Part shown: in pieces, positions 25,098 to 33,851 of the stretch
Numbering within the stretch: the first letter of the stretch is position 1
Layout of the letters: each line of letters starts with the position of its first letter
DNA from: Chryseosolibacter sp964532595
Lineage (GTDB): Bacteria; Bacteroidota; Bacteroidia; Cytophagales; Cyclobacteriaceae
NCBI GenBank assembly: GCA_964532595.1
Contig: CAZHIQ010000004.1
Location: 62,001-126,000 of the forward strand
DNA length: 64,000 bases
Direction of reading: 5' to 3'
Notes under the pieces: model-generated
What the model saw: the letters and a program-made list of their open reading frames with translations, nothing else
Told to the model about the DNA's origin: nothing
Databases searched by the model: none
Made by a program: the position numbers and the translations under genes

Positions 25098-25976
25098 ATG
25101 AAATTCCTACTAGCAACCCTGCTGCTGGCCCTTGCCCACGGGTCCATCGCTCAGGATGACGCATTCCGCGTACTCGTTAACAAAGGACAAAATGCCATTC
25201 GAACAGGAGGTAGCTGGACCCCGGTGAAAATCGGAGCCGTTCTGCAGACCCGGGATTTAGTGCGCGTGGCACCGAACGGTTACCTTGGCCTGGTCCACGT
25301 GTCTGGCAAACCCCTGGAATTGAAGGAGGCAGGTGAATTTGCAGTGGCTGACCTTGCCGGTCAGATAAAAGCAGGCCCCGGGGTTATGAGTAAATACACC
25401 GATTTTATCCTCAGCCGCGAAGCGGAGACATCTACCAATCTGGTCGTGACCGGAGCTGTTCATCGTGGAAATGAAGAACTAGTGCTCTTCCTCCCCGACG
25501 CGCGTAAGGCAGTGTTCCTGAGTGATGATCTCGCGATCACCTGGTCGGCCGTACCTGGGGCACAGCATTATGTTGTCCAGTTCAGCAGTATGTTTGGAGA
25601 CCCGCTACATCGTGTGGAAACATCTGACACCGCGGTCGTTGTCAACCTTAACGCCGAGAAATTCAAGGAAGAAGACAACATTATAACGGAGGTATTTGTC
25701 CGTGACAATCCTCAAAAGCGATCAGATCCCTCGATGATTAAGAAGGTTTCGCCAGCTGACCGCAAGCGTATTAACGCCGCTCTGGAGGAGGTCAAGGCTG
25801 AGACATTAAGCGAAAGTGCCTTGTCTTCGTTGCTGCGGGCCGCCTTTTATGAGGAGCACGGATTGTTGATTGACGCGGCTACCGCCTACCGGATGGCGGC
25901 CGCGGCTGAACCCGGTGTGCCTCAGTACCGGGAAGCTTATCTGGCTTTCCTTCGTCGACAGGCAGCTGTGGAGTAG
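25098..25976 (+). CDS. Periplasmic FecR-like protein, paralogue B
   Basis: 292 residues, a tandem duplicate of the preceding gene. Signal peptide to residue 18 (GSIAQ). Shared segments in the same order: VLVNKGQNAIRTGGSWTPVK, RVAPNGYLGLVHVSGKPLE, KYTDFILS, VVTGAVHR, and a C-terminal TPR-like unit (EEHGLLIDAATAYRMAAAAEP). The middle domain has diverged most, which suggests different binding partners. Together with the CHASE2 gene it forms a compact envelope locus of unknown role. Confidence 0.8.
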   Translation: MKFLLATLLLALAHGSIAQDDAFRVLVNKGQNAIRTGGSWTPVKIGAVLQTRDLVRVAPNGYLGLVHVSGKPLELKEAGEFAVADLAGQIKAGPGVMSKYTDFILSREAETSTNLVVTGAVHRGNEELVLFLPDARKAVFLSDDLAITWSAVPGAQHYVVQFSSMFGDPLHRVETSDTAVVVNLNAEKFKEEDNIITEVFVRDNPQKRSDPSMIKKVSPADRKRINAALEEVKAETLSESALSSLLRAAFYEEHGLLIDAATAYRMAAAAEPGVPQYREAYLAFLRRQAAVE

Positions 25977-25980
25977 GCTT

Positions 25981-26024
25981 TTTCCGGCCTGAGGACGCGT
26001 AACAAGCCCGTTTTTGGCCGGAAA
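25981..26024. repeat. Perfect 9-bp inverted repeat before sucD
   Basis: TTTCCGGCC (25981-25989) is repeated inverted as GGCCGGAAA (26016-26024), with 26 bases between. The right arm begins at the last base of the sucD -33 box. It may act as a factor-independent stop for paralogue B or as an operator for sucD; the loop is long for a terminator. Confidence 0.45.
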
Positions 26025-26043
26025 TATTATTCTTCTATTTTTG
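26013..26043 (+). promoter_or_regulatory. Bacteroidota promoter of sucD
   Basis: TTTG at 26013-26016, exactly 19 bases, TATTTTTG at 26036-26043; both match the housekeeping consensus. The start codon is 23 bases further on. Confidence 0.78.
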
Positions 26044-26066
26044 TGCATCGTTAAAATACAGCTTCA

Positions 26067-26945
26067 ATGAGTGTTCTGGTCAATAAAGATTCACGTGTTC
26101 TCGTTCAGGGATTTACAGGCTCGGAAGGTTCCTTCCATGCCGGACAAATGATTGAATATGGTACCAATGTGGTAGGGGGTGTTACGCCTGGAAAAGGCGG
26201 AACCGAACATCTTGGTCGTCCTGTGTTCAACACTGTACGCGAGGCCGTTGAGAAGACCGGAGCTGATGTGTCCATTATTTTCGTTCCCCCGGCATTCGCT
26301 GCCGATGCTATTCTTGAAGCCACTGACGCGGGTATCAAGGTCATCATCGCTATCACGGAAGGAATTCCGGTGAAGGATATGATGGTCGTTAAGAAGTATA
26401 TCCAAAGCAAAGGTGTCACACTGGTGGGCCCTAACTGCCCCGGCGTTATCACACCCGGCGAAGCTAAAGTGGGTATCATGCCCGGTTTCGTCTTTAAGAA
26501 GGGCTCCGTCGGTATCGTTTCCAAATCAGGAACGCTAACTTATGAAGCCGCCGATCAGATTGTAAAGGCTGGTCTCGGCATTTCCACAGCCATCGGTATC
26601 GGTGGCGATCCCATCATTGGCACGCCTACAAAGGAAGCTGTTGAGATGCTCATGAATGACCCCGAAACCGAAGCCATCGTAATGATTGGTGAGATCGGTG
26701 GGAATTATGAGCCGGTCGCTGCTCGCTGGATCCACGAAAACGGCAACAAAAAGCCTGTCGTGGGATTCATTGCAGGCCAGACAGCACCTCCGGGCAGAAG
26801 AATGGGCCATGCTGGTGCCATTATTGGCGGTGCCGAAGATACGGCTGCAGCCAAAATGAAGATTATGGCCGAGTGCGGTATCACGGTTGTTGAGTCTCCT
26901 GCCGAAATCGGCGAGACAATGGCCAAAGTACTCGGGAAGAAGTAA
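26067..26945 (+). CDS. sucD: Succinyl-CoA synthetase alpha subunit
   Basis: 292 residues, full length. The N-terminal CoA-binding Rossmann domain has VLVQGFTGSEGSFH, and the phosphohistidine is H248 in GRRMGHAGAI. The active-site text GPNCPGVITPGE and GIGGDPIIGT is intact. With SucC (not in the window) it interconverts succinyl-CoA and succinate in the citric acid cycle with substrate-level phosphorylation. It has its own promoter, as is usual in Bacteroidota where sucC and sucD are separated. Position near the B12/MeaB locus is suggestive, since methylmalonyl-CoA mutase produces succinyl-CoA, but may be coincidental. Confidence 0.97.
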   Translation: MSVLVNKDSRVLVQGFTGSEGSFHAGQMIEYGTNVVGGVTPGKGGTEHLGRPVFNTVREAVEKTGADVSIIFVPPAFAADAILEATDAGIKVIIAITEGIPVKDMMVVKKYIQSKGVTLVGPNCPGVITPGEAKVGIMPGFVFKKGSVGIVSKSGTLTYEAADQIVKAGLGISTAIGIGGDPIIGTPTKEAVEMLMNDPETEAIVMIGEIGGNYEPVAARWIHENGNKKPVVGFIAGQTAPPGRRMGHAGAIIGGAEDTAAAKMKIMAECGITVVESPAEIGETMAKVLGKK

Positions 26946-26957
26946 TCTCTTCAACGA

Positions 26958-28307
26958 TCACAACAAGGCGTTGGCGAGGTTAGCCAAGGCTGACCTTTCT
27001 CCTTTTTCAAGCGTAACGTGCGCGCATAGCTCGTGGTCCTTGAGGCGGTCGATCAGTGTCGATAGTCCGTTACTCTGGGAGTCGAGGTAAGGCGTGTCTA
27101 TCTGGTGAATGTCTCCAGTGAAGATGATCTTGGTATTTTCCCCTGCTCGTGTGATGATGGTCTTCACTTCGTGCGGGGTGAGATTCTGAGCTTCATCGAC
27201 AATGAAGTAGATGTTCGACAGGCTACGTCCCCGGATATAGGCCAGCGGTGTAATAACAAGCTTTTCCTGATTCACCATTTCCGTGATTCGCGCGTACTCC
27301 TTGTCAGACTCGCTATACTGGTGCTGTATGTATTTGAGATTATCCCAAAGGGGCTCCATGTATGGGTTTACTTTTGACTTGATGTCGCCAGGAAGATAAC
27401 CGATGTCTTTGTTGCTCAGGGGTACGATCGGACGGGCAAGGTAGATCTGTTTGTAATCGCGCTTTTGTTCGAGGGCTGCGGCAAGGGCGAGTAGAGTCTT
27501 TCCGGTTCCTGCTACGCCCTGAATAGTGACGAGACGAATTTCCGGCTTCAGGGCGGCGTGAATAGCGAAGGCCTGCTCGGCATTCCGCGGTTTGATCCCG
27601 TACACCGAGCGCTTCTCGACATGCTCAAGCATCCCGTTGAACGGATTGAAATACGCGAGAGCCGATTTCTTTCCACTCTTGAAGATGTAGTAGTGGTTTT
27701 TCATCGGAGGTGTCTTGTCAAGCAACTCCTCCGGAGGGCAGTACCCTTTTTCATAGAGAAGATTGATGATATCCGAGTCGGCATTTTCGACGACGGTTTT
27801 GCCCGTGTACAGCGATGAAATGTTCTGGACTTTACCGGTAGTATAGTCTTCGGCTTGAAGACCAAGCGCTTTGGCTTTAAGGCGGAGATTGACATCCTTC
27901 GAAACGAGAATTACCCGGTGACCAGGCATTTCGTGTTGCAGTTGAAGGGCAGCATTGAGGATACGGTGATCGGGTTTCTCCTCGTTGAATACTTCGCTCG
28001 CATCGACGGAGCTATGGGTATCCATCAGAACCTTGAATCGTCCCTTAGTCTTTCCATTCAGTGGATTCCACTGATGGAGCATTTGTCCCTTGGCGAGTTT
28101 GTCTATCAGGCGGATGAATTCCCGCGCCTCGAAATTCTTTGTGTCGTTCCCTTTCTTAAAATTGTCAAGTTCTTCCAGAACGGTTATCGGGATACCGACG
28201 TCGTGTTCATCAAAGTTCAGGATTGAGTTGTGCTCGTAAATGATAACTGAGGTGTCGAGAACAAATATCTTCTTCTCCTTTTCCTTCTCCTTGCGGGATT
28301 TACTCAT
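26958..28307 (-). CDS. PhoH-family ATPase with N-terminal PIN domain (PhoH2)
   Basis: 449 residues. PIN RNase domain at about 14-150: VLDTSVIIYE (D18), EELDNF, KPDHRIL (D113) and VSKDVNLR (D138) give the four acidic residues. PhoH ATPase domain at about 240-449: Walker A GVAGTGKT at 264-271 and Walker B FIVDEAQNL near 370. Such fusions (PhoH2) are sequence-selective RNA helicase/nucleases in other bacteria. The N-terminus begins with a Lys/Glu-rich stretch. It converges with sucD (12 bases between stops). Regulation by phosphate, as for E. coli PhoH, cannot be inferred from the sequence. Confidence 0.92.
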   Translation of the reverse strand: MSKSRKEKEKEKKIFVLDTSVIIYEHNSILNFDEHDVGIPITVLEELDNFKKGNDTKNFEAREFIRLIDKLAKGQMLHQWNPLNGKTKGRFKVLMDTHSSVDASEVFNEEKPDHRILNAALQLQHEMPGHRVILVSKDVNLRLKAKALGLQAEDYTTGKVQNISSLYTGKTVVENADSDIINLLYEKGYCPPEELLDKTPPMKNHYYIFKSGKKSALAYFNPFNGMLEHVEKRSVYGIKPRNAEQAFAIHAALKPEIRLVTIQGVAGTGKTLLALAAALEQKRDYKQIYLARPIVPLSNKDIGYLPGDIKSKVNPYMEPLWDNLKYIQHQYSESDKEYARITEMVNQEKLVITPLAYIRGRSLSNIYFIVDEAQNLTPHEVKTIITRAGENTKIIFTGDIHQIDTPYLDSQSNGLSTLIDRLKDHELCAHVTLEKGERSALANLANALL

Positions 28308-28398
28308 GCGGCACTTAGGACTGGTTTTACTAAATGTAGCGAATCAGTCACAAAGCTTTGATTTTTTAAAATTGTATTTTTTTGCTAACGTTATTGCC

Positions 28399-29076
28399 CT
28401 ATTCGGCAACGGGAATCATCGAGTAAAGGTCCCCTTTTTCGTGGGGAGTAATGCTTAATACGTTTGCGAGAACGAGTAACACGAGTTTTCGGGAAGCATG
28501 AAAACGCTTCAACCCACTTACTTCCATAAACTGCTTCAGCGTAATAGAGGGTTCCTTCGCCAGGTATTGCATGAGCAGTTGTTCGTGGTCGCCATAATGA
28601 AAGCGGATATTACGCGCTGTGTTTGATCGCCGGGCGATCTCCCGAACTTCGCGACTTGCGCGGATGCTTTGATCATGAACGCGGACAAAGGCGTCTTTCT
28701 TATCTCCCTCTACGAGGTAATGGGGCTTTCGCTTGCTCTCAGCAATGTCGTAGCGAATGATATGTCGCGCGTCTCCCAACGGAATAAAAGTCTCGGTAAC
28801 GGGAAGTCGCGGCTTGCACTTGAGTAGCGCCTTCTGAACCACCCACGATTCACCTTCCGGGTGCTTAAGTCCCGTGAGTTGACCATCATCGTTAACACCC
28901 AACAACAGGGTCCCGCCCGTTGTATTGGCAAACGCAATCATTTCGCGAACGATTCGTTCCGGGCTGGTTGCTTTTCGCTTAAACTCAAGGTTTACACTTT
29001 CCCCACCGGAAACCAGCTTCTTCAGTGCGCGGATCTGTTCTGGTTGAAATACTACCGACTCATGCGGTCTGATCAT
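28399..29076 (-). CDS. AlbA_2 (Schlafen-like) domain protein
   Basis: 225 residues. The AlbA_2 motif ESVNLEFKRKATSPERIVRE (near 25-45), AFANTTGGTLLLGVNDDGQ and the C-terminal half with RFHASRKLVLLVLANVLSITP, probably a winged helix, define a putative transcriptional regulator with an N-terminal Schlafen-AlbA nucleic-acid binding domain. It follows the AAA+ gene by 4 bases on the same strand, after the VWA gene, so it is the third gene of one operon. The function is unknown; family members may regulate or act on RNA. Confidence 0.85.
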   Translation of the reverse strand: MIRPHESVVFQPEQIRALKKLVSGGESVNLEFKRKATSPERIVREMIAFANTTGGTLLLGVNDDGQLTGLKHPEGESWVVQKALLKCKPRLPVTETFIPLGDARHIIRYDIAESKRKPHYLVEGDKKDAFVRVHDQSIRASREVREIARRSNTARNIRFHYGDHEQLLMQYLAKEPSITLKQFMEVSGLKRFHASRKLVLLVLANVLSITPHEKGDLYSMIPVAE

Positions 29077-29080
29077 AGCG

Positions 29081-30589
29081 TTACCGGTTTCCGCTCATCA
29101 TTTCATCGTCTTCGTCGTCATCGTCGTGACCTGGTTTGGGAAGCGTGAACATGCTGCTGAGCAAGTCTTTGAACTGTAGTCCAGCCGTTAGATGGTGTTT
29201 GCTGATGAGACTGAATTCAGCCAGCCCATGCAGAGCGAACTCCATCAGAAAGACACGCGAGTTGTTGTCCTGTCCTTTGTGAAATTCTTCTACAAGTTCT
29301 GCCAGACCGGGAACTTCGTGCAATCGAGCTTCGAAGTCTTTCTGTGGCATGTCATGCAGAAGGTCAATACTGTTTCCGTCGCCGAACCAGTCTGCAATCT
29401 TCCGGTAGGGGCTCTTTTCCTTTTGTTTTCTGTATTTGTCGGGGTCGGGAAAGTAGTTTACAAACTGAGTTCTGATTGCTTTGCCAACCAGGTTCCGGGC
29501 CACGATGTTAGGTCCTTCCTGTTCCCCTTCGTAAACGAGTTCGACCTTGCCTGTGATTGCCGGGATGACACCCACAAAATCCGCGATCCTGATGTGAACG
29601 TTTTTCTCGTTGTTAAGTATGCTACGACGTTCAGCAGCGGCGATGAGGTTCTCGTATGCTGAGATAGTGAGACGGGCCGATACGCCGCTCTTAGCGTCGA
29701 CATATTCGCTCTTGCGAGCTTCAAAGGCGATTTGCTCTACAAGGTCGCGAGCTACTTCGTGTACGACAATTCCCTGCTGTTCCTCTTTGAGTCGTGCTTC
29801 CTGTTGTGTAATACGTTTTCCTATCTCAATTGTCTTTGGATAGTGTGTAACGATCTGGCTGTCGATGCGGTCCTTCAGAGGTGTTACAATACTTCCGCGG
29901 TTTGTATAGTCTTCAGGGTTAGCGGTGAAAACGAACTGGATGTCGAGCGGTAGCCTGAGTTTGAAACCTCTGATTTGAATATCTCCTTCCTGGAGGATGT
30001 TGAACAGGGAAACCTGTATCCGTGCCTGCAGGTCGGGCAGCTCATTGATCACGAAGACACACCGGTTGGAACGGGGTATAAGACCGAAGTGAATGACACG
30101 CTCGTCGGAATAGGGTAGCTTTAGCGTTGCCGCCTTGATGGGATCAACATCGCCGATAAGATCGGCTACCGAGACGTCGGGTGTTGCCAGCTTTTCGGTG
30201 TATCGCTCACTTCGGTGCAGCCACGTTATAGGTGTGTTGTCGCCGTGTTCTGCGATCTGGTCACGGCCAAAACGCGACAAGGGTTGCAGAGGATCGTCAT
30301 TCAACTCCGAGCCTTCAATCACCGGTATCCATTCGTCCAGGAGCTTGACCATTAATCGGGCAAGCCGGGTTTTGGCCTGTCCGCGTAAGCCGAGAAGGTT
30401 GATGTCGTGACCAGCAAGGATAGCGCGTTCAAGGTCGGGAATAACCGTTTCCTCGTAGCCCCAGATTCCTTCAAATACCGACTCTTTTTTTTGAAGTGAT
30501 TTTATGAGGTTGTCACGGAGTTCGTCTTTAACAGATTTCGACTTGTAGCCTGACTTTTTGAGTTCGCCCAGTGTCTTTGGTTGATTCAT
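29081..30589 (-). CDS. MoxR/ChlI-like AAA+ ATPase
   Basis: 502 residues from the ATG at 30589 (a TTG at 30619 opens the same frame and overlaps the VWA stop). Walker A is GLRGQAKT near 68-75; the Walker B region reads VFVINELPDLQARIQ, with Asn in the usual Asp position, as I recall from other members of this chelatase-like family; sensor 1 is FTANPEDYTNRGSI. The C-terminal 150 residues end in an acidic tail (DDDDEDDEMM). MoxR-type ATPases act with VWA proteins, encoded immediately upstream here, to insert metals or remodel targets. The client is unknown. Confidence 0.88.
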   Translation of the reverse strand: MNQPKTLGELKKSGYKSKSVKDELRDNLIKSLQKKESVFEGIWGYEETVIPDLERAILAGHDINLLGLRGQAKTRLARLMVKLLDEWIPVIEGSELNDDPLQPLSRFGRDQIAEHGDNTPITWLHRSERYTEKLATPDVSVADLIGDVDPIKAATLKLPYSDERVIHFGLIPRSNRCVFVINELPDLQARIQVSLFNILQEGDIQIRGFKLRLPLDIQFVFTANPEDYTNRGSIVTPLKDRIDSQIVTHYPKTIEIGKRITQQEARLKEEQQGIVVHEVARDLVEQIAFEARKSEYVDAKSGVSARLTISAYENLIAAAERRSILNNEKNVHIRIADFVGVIPAITGKVELVYEGEQEGPNIVARNLVGKAIRTQFVNYFPDPDKYRKQKEKSPYRKIADWFGDGNSIDLLHDMPQKDFEARLHEVPGLAELVEEFHKGQDNNSRVFLMEFALHGLAEFSLISKHHLTAGLQFKDLLSSMFTLPKPGHDDDDEDDEMMSGNR

Positions 30590-30615
30590 CGATGTCTTGG
30601 TTTGTTGCAGGTTCT

Positions 30616-31719
30616 TCAAAGGTTCTTTCTACGGTTGCGCCGGAAGTCTTCGAACACGAGATGTCCCAGGCCCTGCAGTGAGCTGTAATATGCATTGCCA
30701 TTGTTCGCTTTGGTAAAATCACGGACAAAGGCTTTGAGGTATGGATCGGTTGCAATCATAAAGGTCGTGACGGGTATCTTCAGCTTGCGCAACTGCGATG
30801 CGAGATTTAGCGTCTTGTTTAGTATTTTTTCGTCGAGACCGAAGGCGTTCTTGTAGTAGCGTATTCCCTGTTTGATACAAGTAGGCTTCCCGTCGGTGAT
30901 CATGAAGATTTGCTTGTTGGCGTTCTTTCTCCGGCGTAAGATATCCATCGATAACTCGAGCCCGGCAACGGTGTTGGTATGGTAAGGCCCGACCTGAAGA
31001 TAGGGGAGGTCCTTGATTTCAATCTGCCAGGCATCATCGCCGAATACAATGACATCCAATGTGTCTTTTGGATATTTTTTTGTGATCAGCTCGGCCAAAG
31101 CCATCGCAACCTTTTTCGCCGGTGTAATGCGGTCTTCGCCGTAAAGAATCATCGAATGGGAGATATCGATCATCAGCACAGTTGAGGTCTGAGACTTGAA
31201 CTCACTTTCCATCACCTCGAGGTCATATTCAGTGATAAAGAATCCGTCGAGGCCATGGTTGATCTGTGCGTTGCGCAGTGATTCGGTCACGGCTATTTGC
31301 TCAAGGGTGTCACCGAATTCGTACGCGCGCTTCTCCGTTGTTCGTTCATCTCCACGTCCGCTGAAGTTTGTGTTATGGTCACCAGACTTCGATTTTTTCA
31401 GCTCACCAAAAATCTCCTCCAGGGCCGATTGTCGGAGTTTTTGTTCGCTCTTCGCTTTCAACTGAAAGGAGCCGCGGGGTCCTTCGTCGGTTATATACCC
31501 ATTGCGTTTGAGATCCTCAATGAAGTCGCCGATACCGTATCCGTCGTCGGTGAGTTTGTATTGCCGGTCGATCTCCGTCAGCCACTGAAGTGCTTCTTCG
31601 ACATTACCGGAAGTGATGAGTACCAGCTGCATGAAGATTTTCAGCAGTTTGTCGAAACTGCTGCCGTCTTTGTCGGGCGGTGGCGTGTATTTTGAAAATC
31701 GATAACCCAGCATACTCAT
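30616..31719 (-). CDS. VWA-domain protein partnered with the AAA+ ATPase
   Basis: 367 residues, cytoplasmic. The C-terminal half is a von Willebrand A domain with an intact metal site: DISHS at 185-189 (MIDAS), NTVAG and TDGKPT. The N-terminal 150 residues are helical and specific to this family. Its stop overlaps or abuts the frame of the AAA+ gene, so the two are translationally linked, as expected for a chelatase-like VWA/AAA+ pair. The ATG at 31719 is followed by another at 31713. Confidence 0.88.
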   Translation of the reverse strand: MSMLGYRFSKYTPPPDKDGSSFDKLLKIFMQLVLITSGNVEEALQWLTEIDRQYKLTDDGYGIGDFIEDLKRNGYITDEGPRGSFQLKAKSEQKLRQSALEEIFGELKKSKSGDHNTNFSGRGDERTTEKRAYEFGDTLEQIAVTESLRNAQINHGLDGFFITEYDLEVMESEFKSQTSTVLMIDISHSMILYGEDRITPAKKVAMALAELITKKYPKDTLDVIVFGDDAWQIEIKDLPYLQVGPYHTNTVAGLELSMDILRRRKNANKQIFMITDGKPTCIKQGIRYYKNAFGLDEKILNKTLNLASQLRKLKIPVTTFMIATDPYLKAFVRDFTKANNGNAYYSSLQGLGHLVFEDFRRNRRKNL

Positions 31720-31840
31720 TTAACTCTTAATTTCCGAAATGCGTTTCATGTTGCGAAATCAAATTAACGGGAATCGGCGGCGGGCGAAAAATTGGGGTTA
31801 CAACGAAGGAGGGGGCGTCCGGAGGGTCTGGGTAATAAAG

Positions 31841-31866
31841 TAAAAAGGCCTCCGCAGAGGCCTTCT
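31841..31866 (-). terminator. Intrinsic terminator of the FA2H-like gene
   Basis: Eight-bp stem AAGGCCTC (31845-31852) / GAGGCCTT (31857-31864) with a 4-base loop. Read on the minus strand it is followed by T5, 9 bases after the hydroxylase stop codon. The rest of 31720-31840 shows no feature. Confidence 0.82.
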
Positions 31867-31874
31867 ATTCATTA

Positions 31875-32567
31875 TCAGTGTGAATGGGAATGTTGCTTGC
31901 GCGGCTTGTCTTTGTCCCACATCGTTCCGAAGATGTAGTCCCACAAAGGTGATGAGACACCGAAGACGGTATCACCATCCTTGTAATGATGGATACCGTG
32001 GTTTACCCAAAGAGCCCGGAAGAAGTTTTTGGGGGGTTGGTAAACGTGGACGATGTAGTGGATTGACAGGTAGGCAGCATAACCCACCAGAAATCCCGGA
32101 AGGAAGGCGAAGGCGAAGTCGCCCATCACGAGCCGGCACAACAAGAGCAAAATTGTCGAGACTGTAATCGTCAACAGGGGTGGCATGGCGAGCCGGTCTT
32201 TGTCTTTCGGAAACTCATGGTGTACCCCATGGGCAATGTATTGAAATTTCTTGCGCCATTCTGTGTGGGTGCTGATATGGTACACGTACCGGTGGACCAG
32301 ATACTCGACCAACGTAAACACGAGCAGTCCGATCATAAACAGACCCAGCGTGGTACCCCACGACAGGGAGGTGTGAGTAAAGTTCCAGTAGAGGAGCCCG
32401 GCCGAATAAATGCCGAAAATGCTTAAGGGAAGTGAAATATGGGTTCTGGACAGCCTTTCAAGGACCGGATTCTTGAAAAGCTGTTTCGATCCTTTGTTTT
32501 TGGGAAGAAATCCTTCGGAATCGGATGCTTTTCCGGTGCGTTGAGCGGTTGCGTTGCCTTCTGCCAT
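31875..32567 (-). CDS. Fatty acid 2-hydroxylase-like membrane enzyme
   Basis: 230 residues, four membrane segments. The di-iron histidine boxes match the FA2H/Scs7 branch: HRYVYH near 93-98, HGVHH with PKDKDRLAMPP near 113-128, HYIVH near 172, and HGIHHYKDG near 191-199, ending in LWDYIFGT. Eukaryotic FA2H adds a 2-hydroxyl group to sphingolipid acyl chains; this form lacks the cytochrome b5 domain. In Bacteroidota it may hydroxylate sphingo- or sulfonolipid acyl chains. The bshA gene is 40 bases upstream on the same strand. A carotenoid hydroxylase is a less likely alternative. C-terminus is His-rich (HSHSH). Confidence 0.83.
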   Translation of the reverse strand: MAEGNATAQRTGKASDSEGFLPKNKGSKQLFKNPVLERLSRTHISLPLSIFGIYSAGLLYWNFTHTSLSWGTTLGLFMIGLLVFTLVEYLVHRYVYHISTHTEWRKKFQYIAHGVHHEFPKDKDRLAMPPLLTITVSTILLLLCRLVMGDFAFAFLPGFLVGYAAYLSIHYIVHVYQPPKNFFRALWVNHGIHHYKDGDTVFGVSSPLWDYIFGTMWDKDKPRKQHSHSH

Positions 32568-32607
32568 AGTTTTGCGTTCTAGTAAGATGGTTGCTTAATA
32601 GGTTTAC

Positions 32608-33774
32608 TTATGACAAACCCCGTTCCACGGTGGGGTTCGGGGCGGTCTTTTCCATTATGTATTCATAATACGTTTCATACAGCGGCAGGATGCGTGAAAC
32701 ATCAAAATCTTTTGCACGCCGCAGTGCTGCGGCCTTGAACCGGGGAAGGTTCGCAGGATCCAGTACGTACAGGGCGTTGCGCGTCATGTCTTCGATATCC
32801 CCTACCGCGCTAAGGAATCCGGTTTCGCCATTCACGTTCAGTTCGGGTAGCCCGCCCACATTACTTGAAATTACGGGAACTTCGCATGCCATGGCTTCAA
32901 GGGCTGCAAGGCCAAAACTCTCTTTCGCCGAAGGCATTATAAAGAGGTCGGCTACGGAGAGTACTTCCTCAATGGCCTCGAGCTTGCCGAGAAACCTGAC
33001 GTGTTCACTGATCTGCAGGTGCCGACATGCGTCTTCTGCCTTGTCGCGGTCTGGGCCATCTCCGATCATGAGCAGCTTGGCCGGGATTTCTTTCGCGATG
33101 TTATTAAAAATCTGCACTACATCCATGACCCGCTTAACCTCGCGGAAGTTGGAAGTGTGAACAATCAGAGGTTCACCATGTGGACAAATCGCTCGTTTGA
33201 AATGATCTTTTTTTTGCTTCTTGAACTTTTCCAGATCGATAAAGTTCGGGATGACCTTGATCTCTTGGGTCACCTTGAACGATGCATAGGTCTCGCGAAC
33301 CAGGTCTTGGGAGACTGCGGTGACGCCATCCGACTGGTTAATACTGAAGGTTACGACGGGTTCATACGAGGGGTCTTTGCCAACGAGGGTGATGTCGGTG
33401 CCGTGGAGCGTCGTTACCACCGGAATGTATATGCCCTGAGTTTGTAAGATCTGTTTTGCCATATACGCCGCTGACGCGTGCGGAATAGCGTAATGTACGT
33501 GCAGGAGATCGAGTTTTTCGTTCTTGACGACACTCACCATCTTGCTCGCCAAGGCGAGTTCGTAGGGCGCGTATTCAAACAGAGGGTAAGATCGGATATT
33601 GACCTCGTGATAGAAGAGGTTCTCGTTAAGAAAATCGAGGCGGGTAGGCTGGGAATACGTAATGAAATGAATCTGATGGCCTTCCTTGGCCAGCGCTTTC
33701 CCGAGCTCAGTGGCTACTACGCCACTTCCGCCGAAGGTTGGATAACAGACAATACCGATTTTTTTACGGTCCAC
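32608..33774 (-). CDS. bshA: N-acetyl-alpha-D-glucosaminyl L-malate synthase
   Basis: 388 residues. GT-B retaining glycosyltransferase of the BshA family: CYPTFGGSGVVATELG near 10-25, HVHYAIPHASAAYMAK near 95-110, TLHGTDITLVG, NFREVKRV and ESFGLAALEAMACEVPVI for nucleotide-sugar binding. BshA joins UDP-GlcNAc to L-malate, the first step of bacillithiol synthesis; bacillithiol is the low-molecular thiol of many Bacteroidota. bshB and bshC are not in the window. The start codon is GTG at 33774. Upstream (33775-33851) nothing is recognisable. Confidence 0.93.
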   Translation of the reverse strand: MDRKKIGIVCYPTFGGSGVVATELGKALAKEGHQIHFITYSQPTRLDFLNENLFYHEVNIRSYPLFEYAPYELALASKMVSVVKNEKLDLLHVHYAIPHASAAYMAKQILQTQGIYIPVVTTLHGTDITLVGKDPSYEPVVTFSINQSDGVTAVSQDLVRETYASFKVTQEIKVIPNFIDLEKFKKQKKDHFKRAICPHGEPLIVHTSNFREVKRVMDVVQIFNNIAKEIPAKLLMIGDGPDRDKAEDACRHLQISEHVRFLGKLEAIEEVLSVADLFIMPSAKESFGLAALEAMACEVPVISSNVGGLPELNVNGETGFLSAVGDIEDMTRNALYVLDPANLPRFKAAALRRAKDFDVSRILPLYETYYEYIMEKTAPNPTVERGLS

Positions 33775-33851
33775 GGTCTAGGGTTTTAGTGTCAATAAGA
33801 CAATCGTACGCAGGCAAACCCCTACTGCACTGAACTCTGTTCCGGCGTTCT

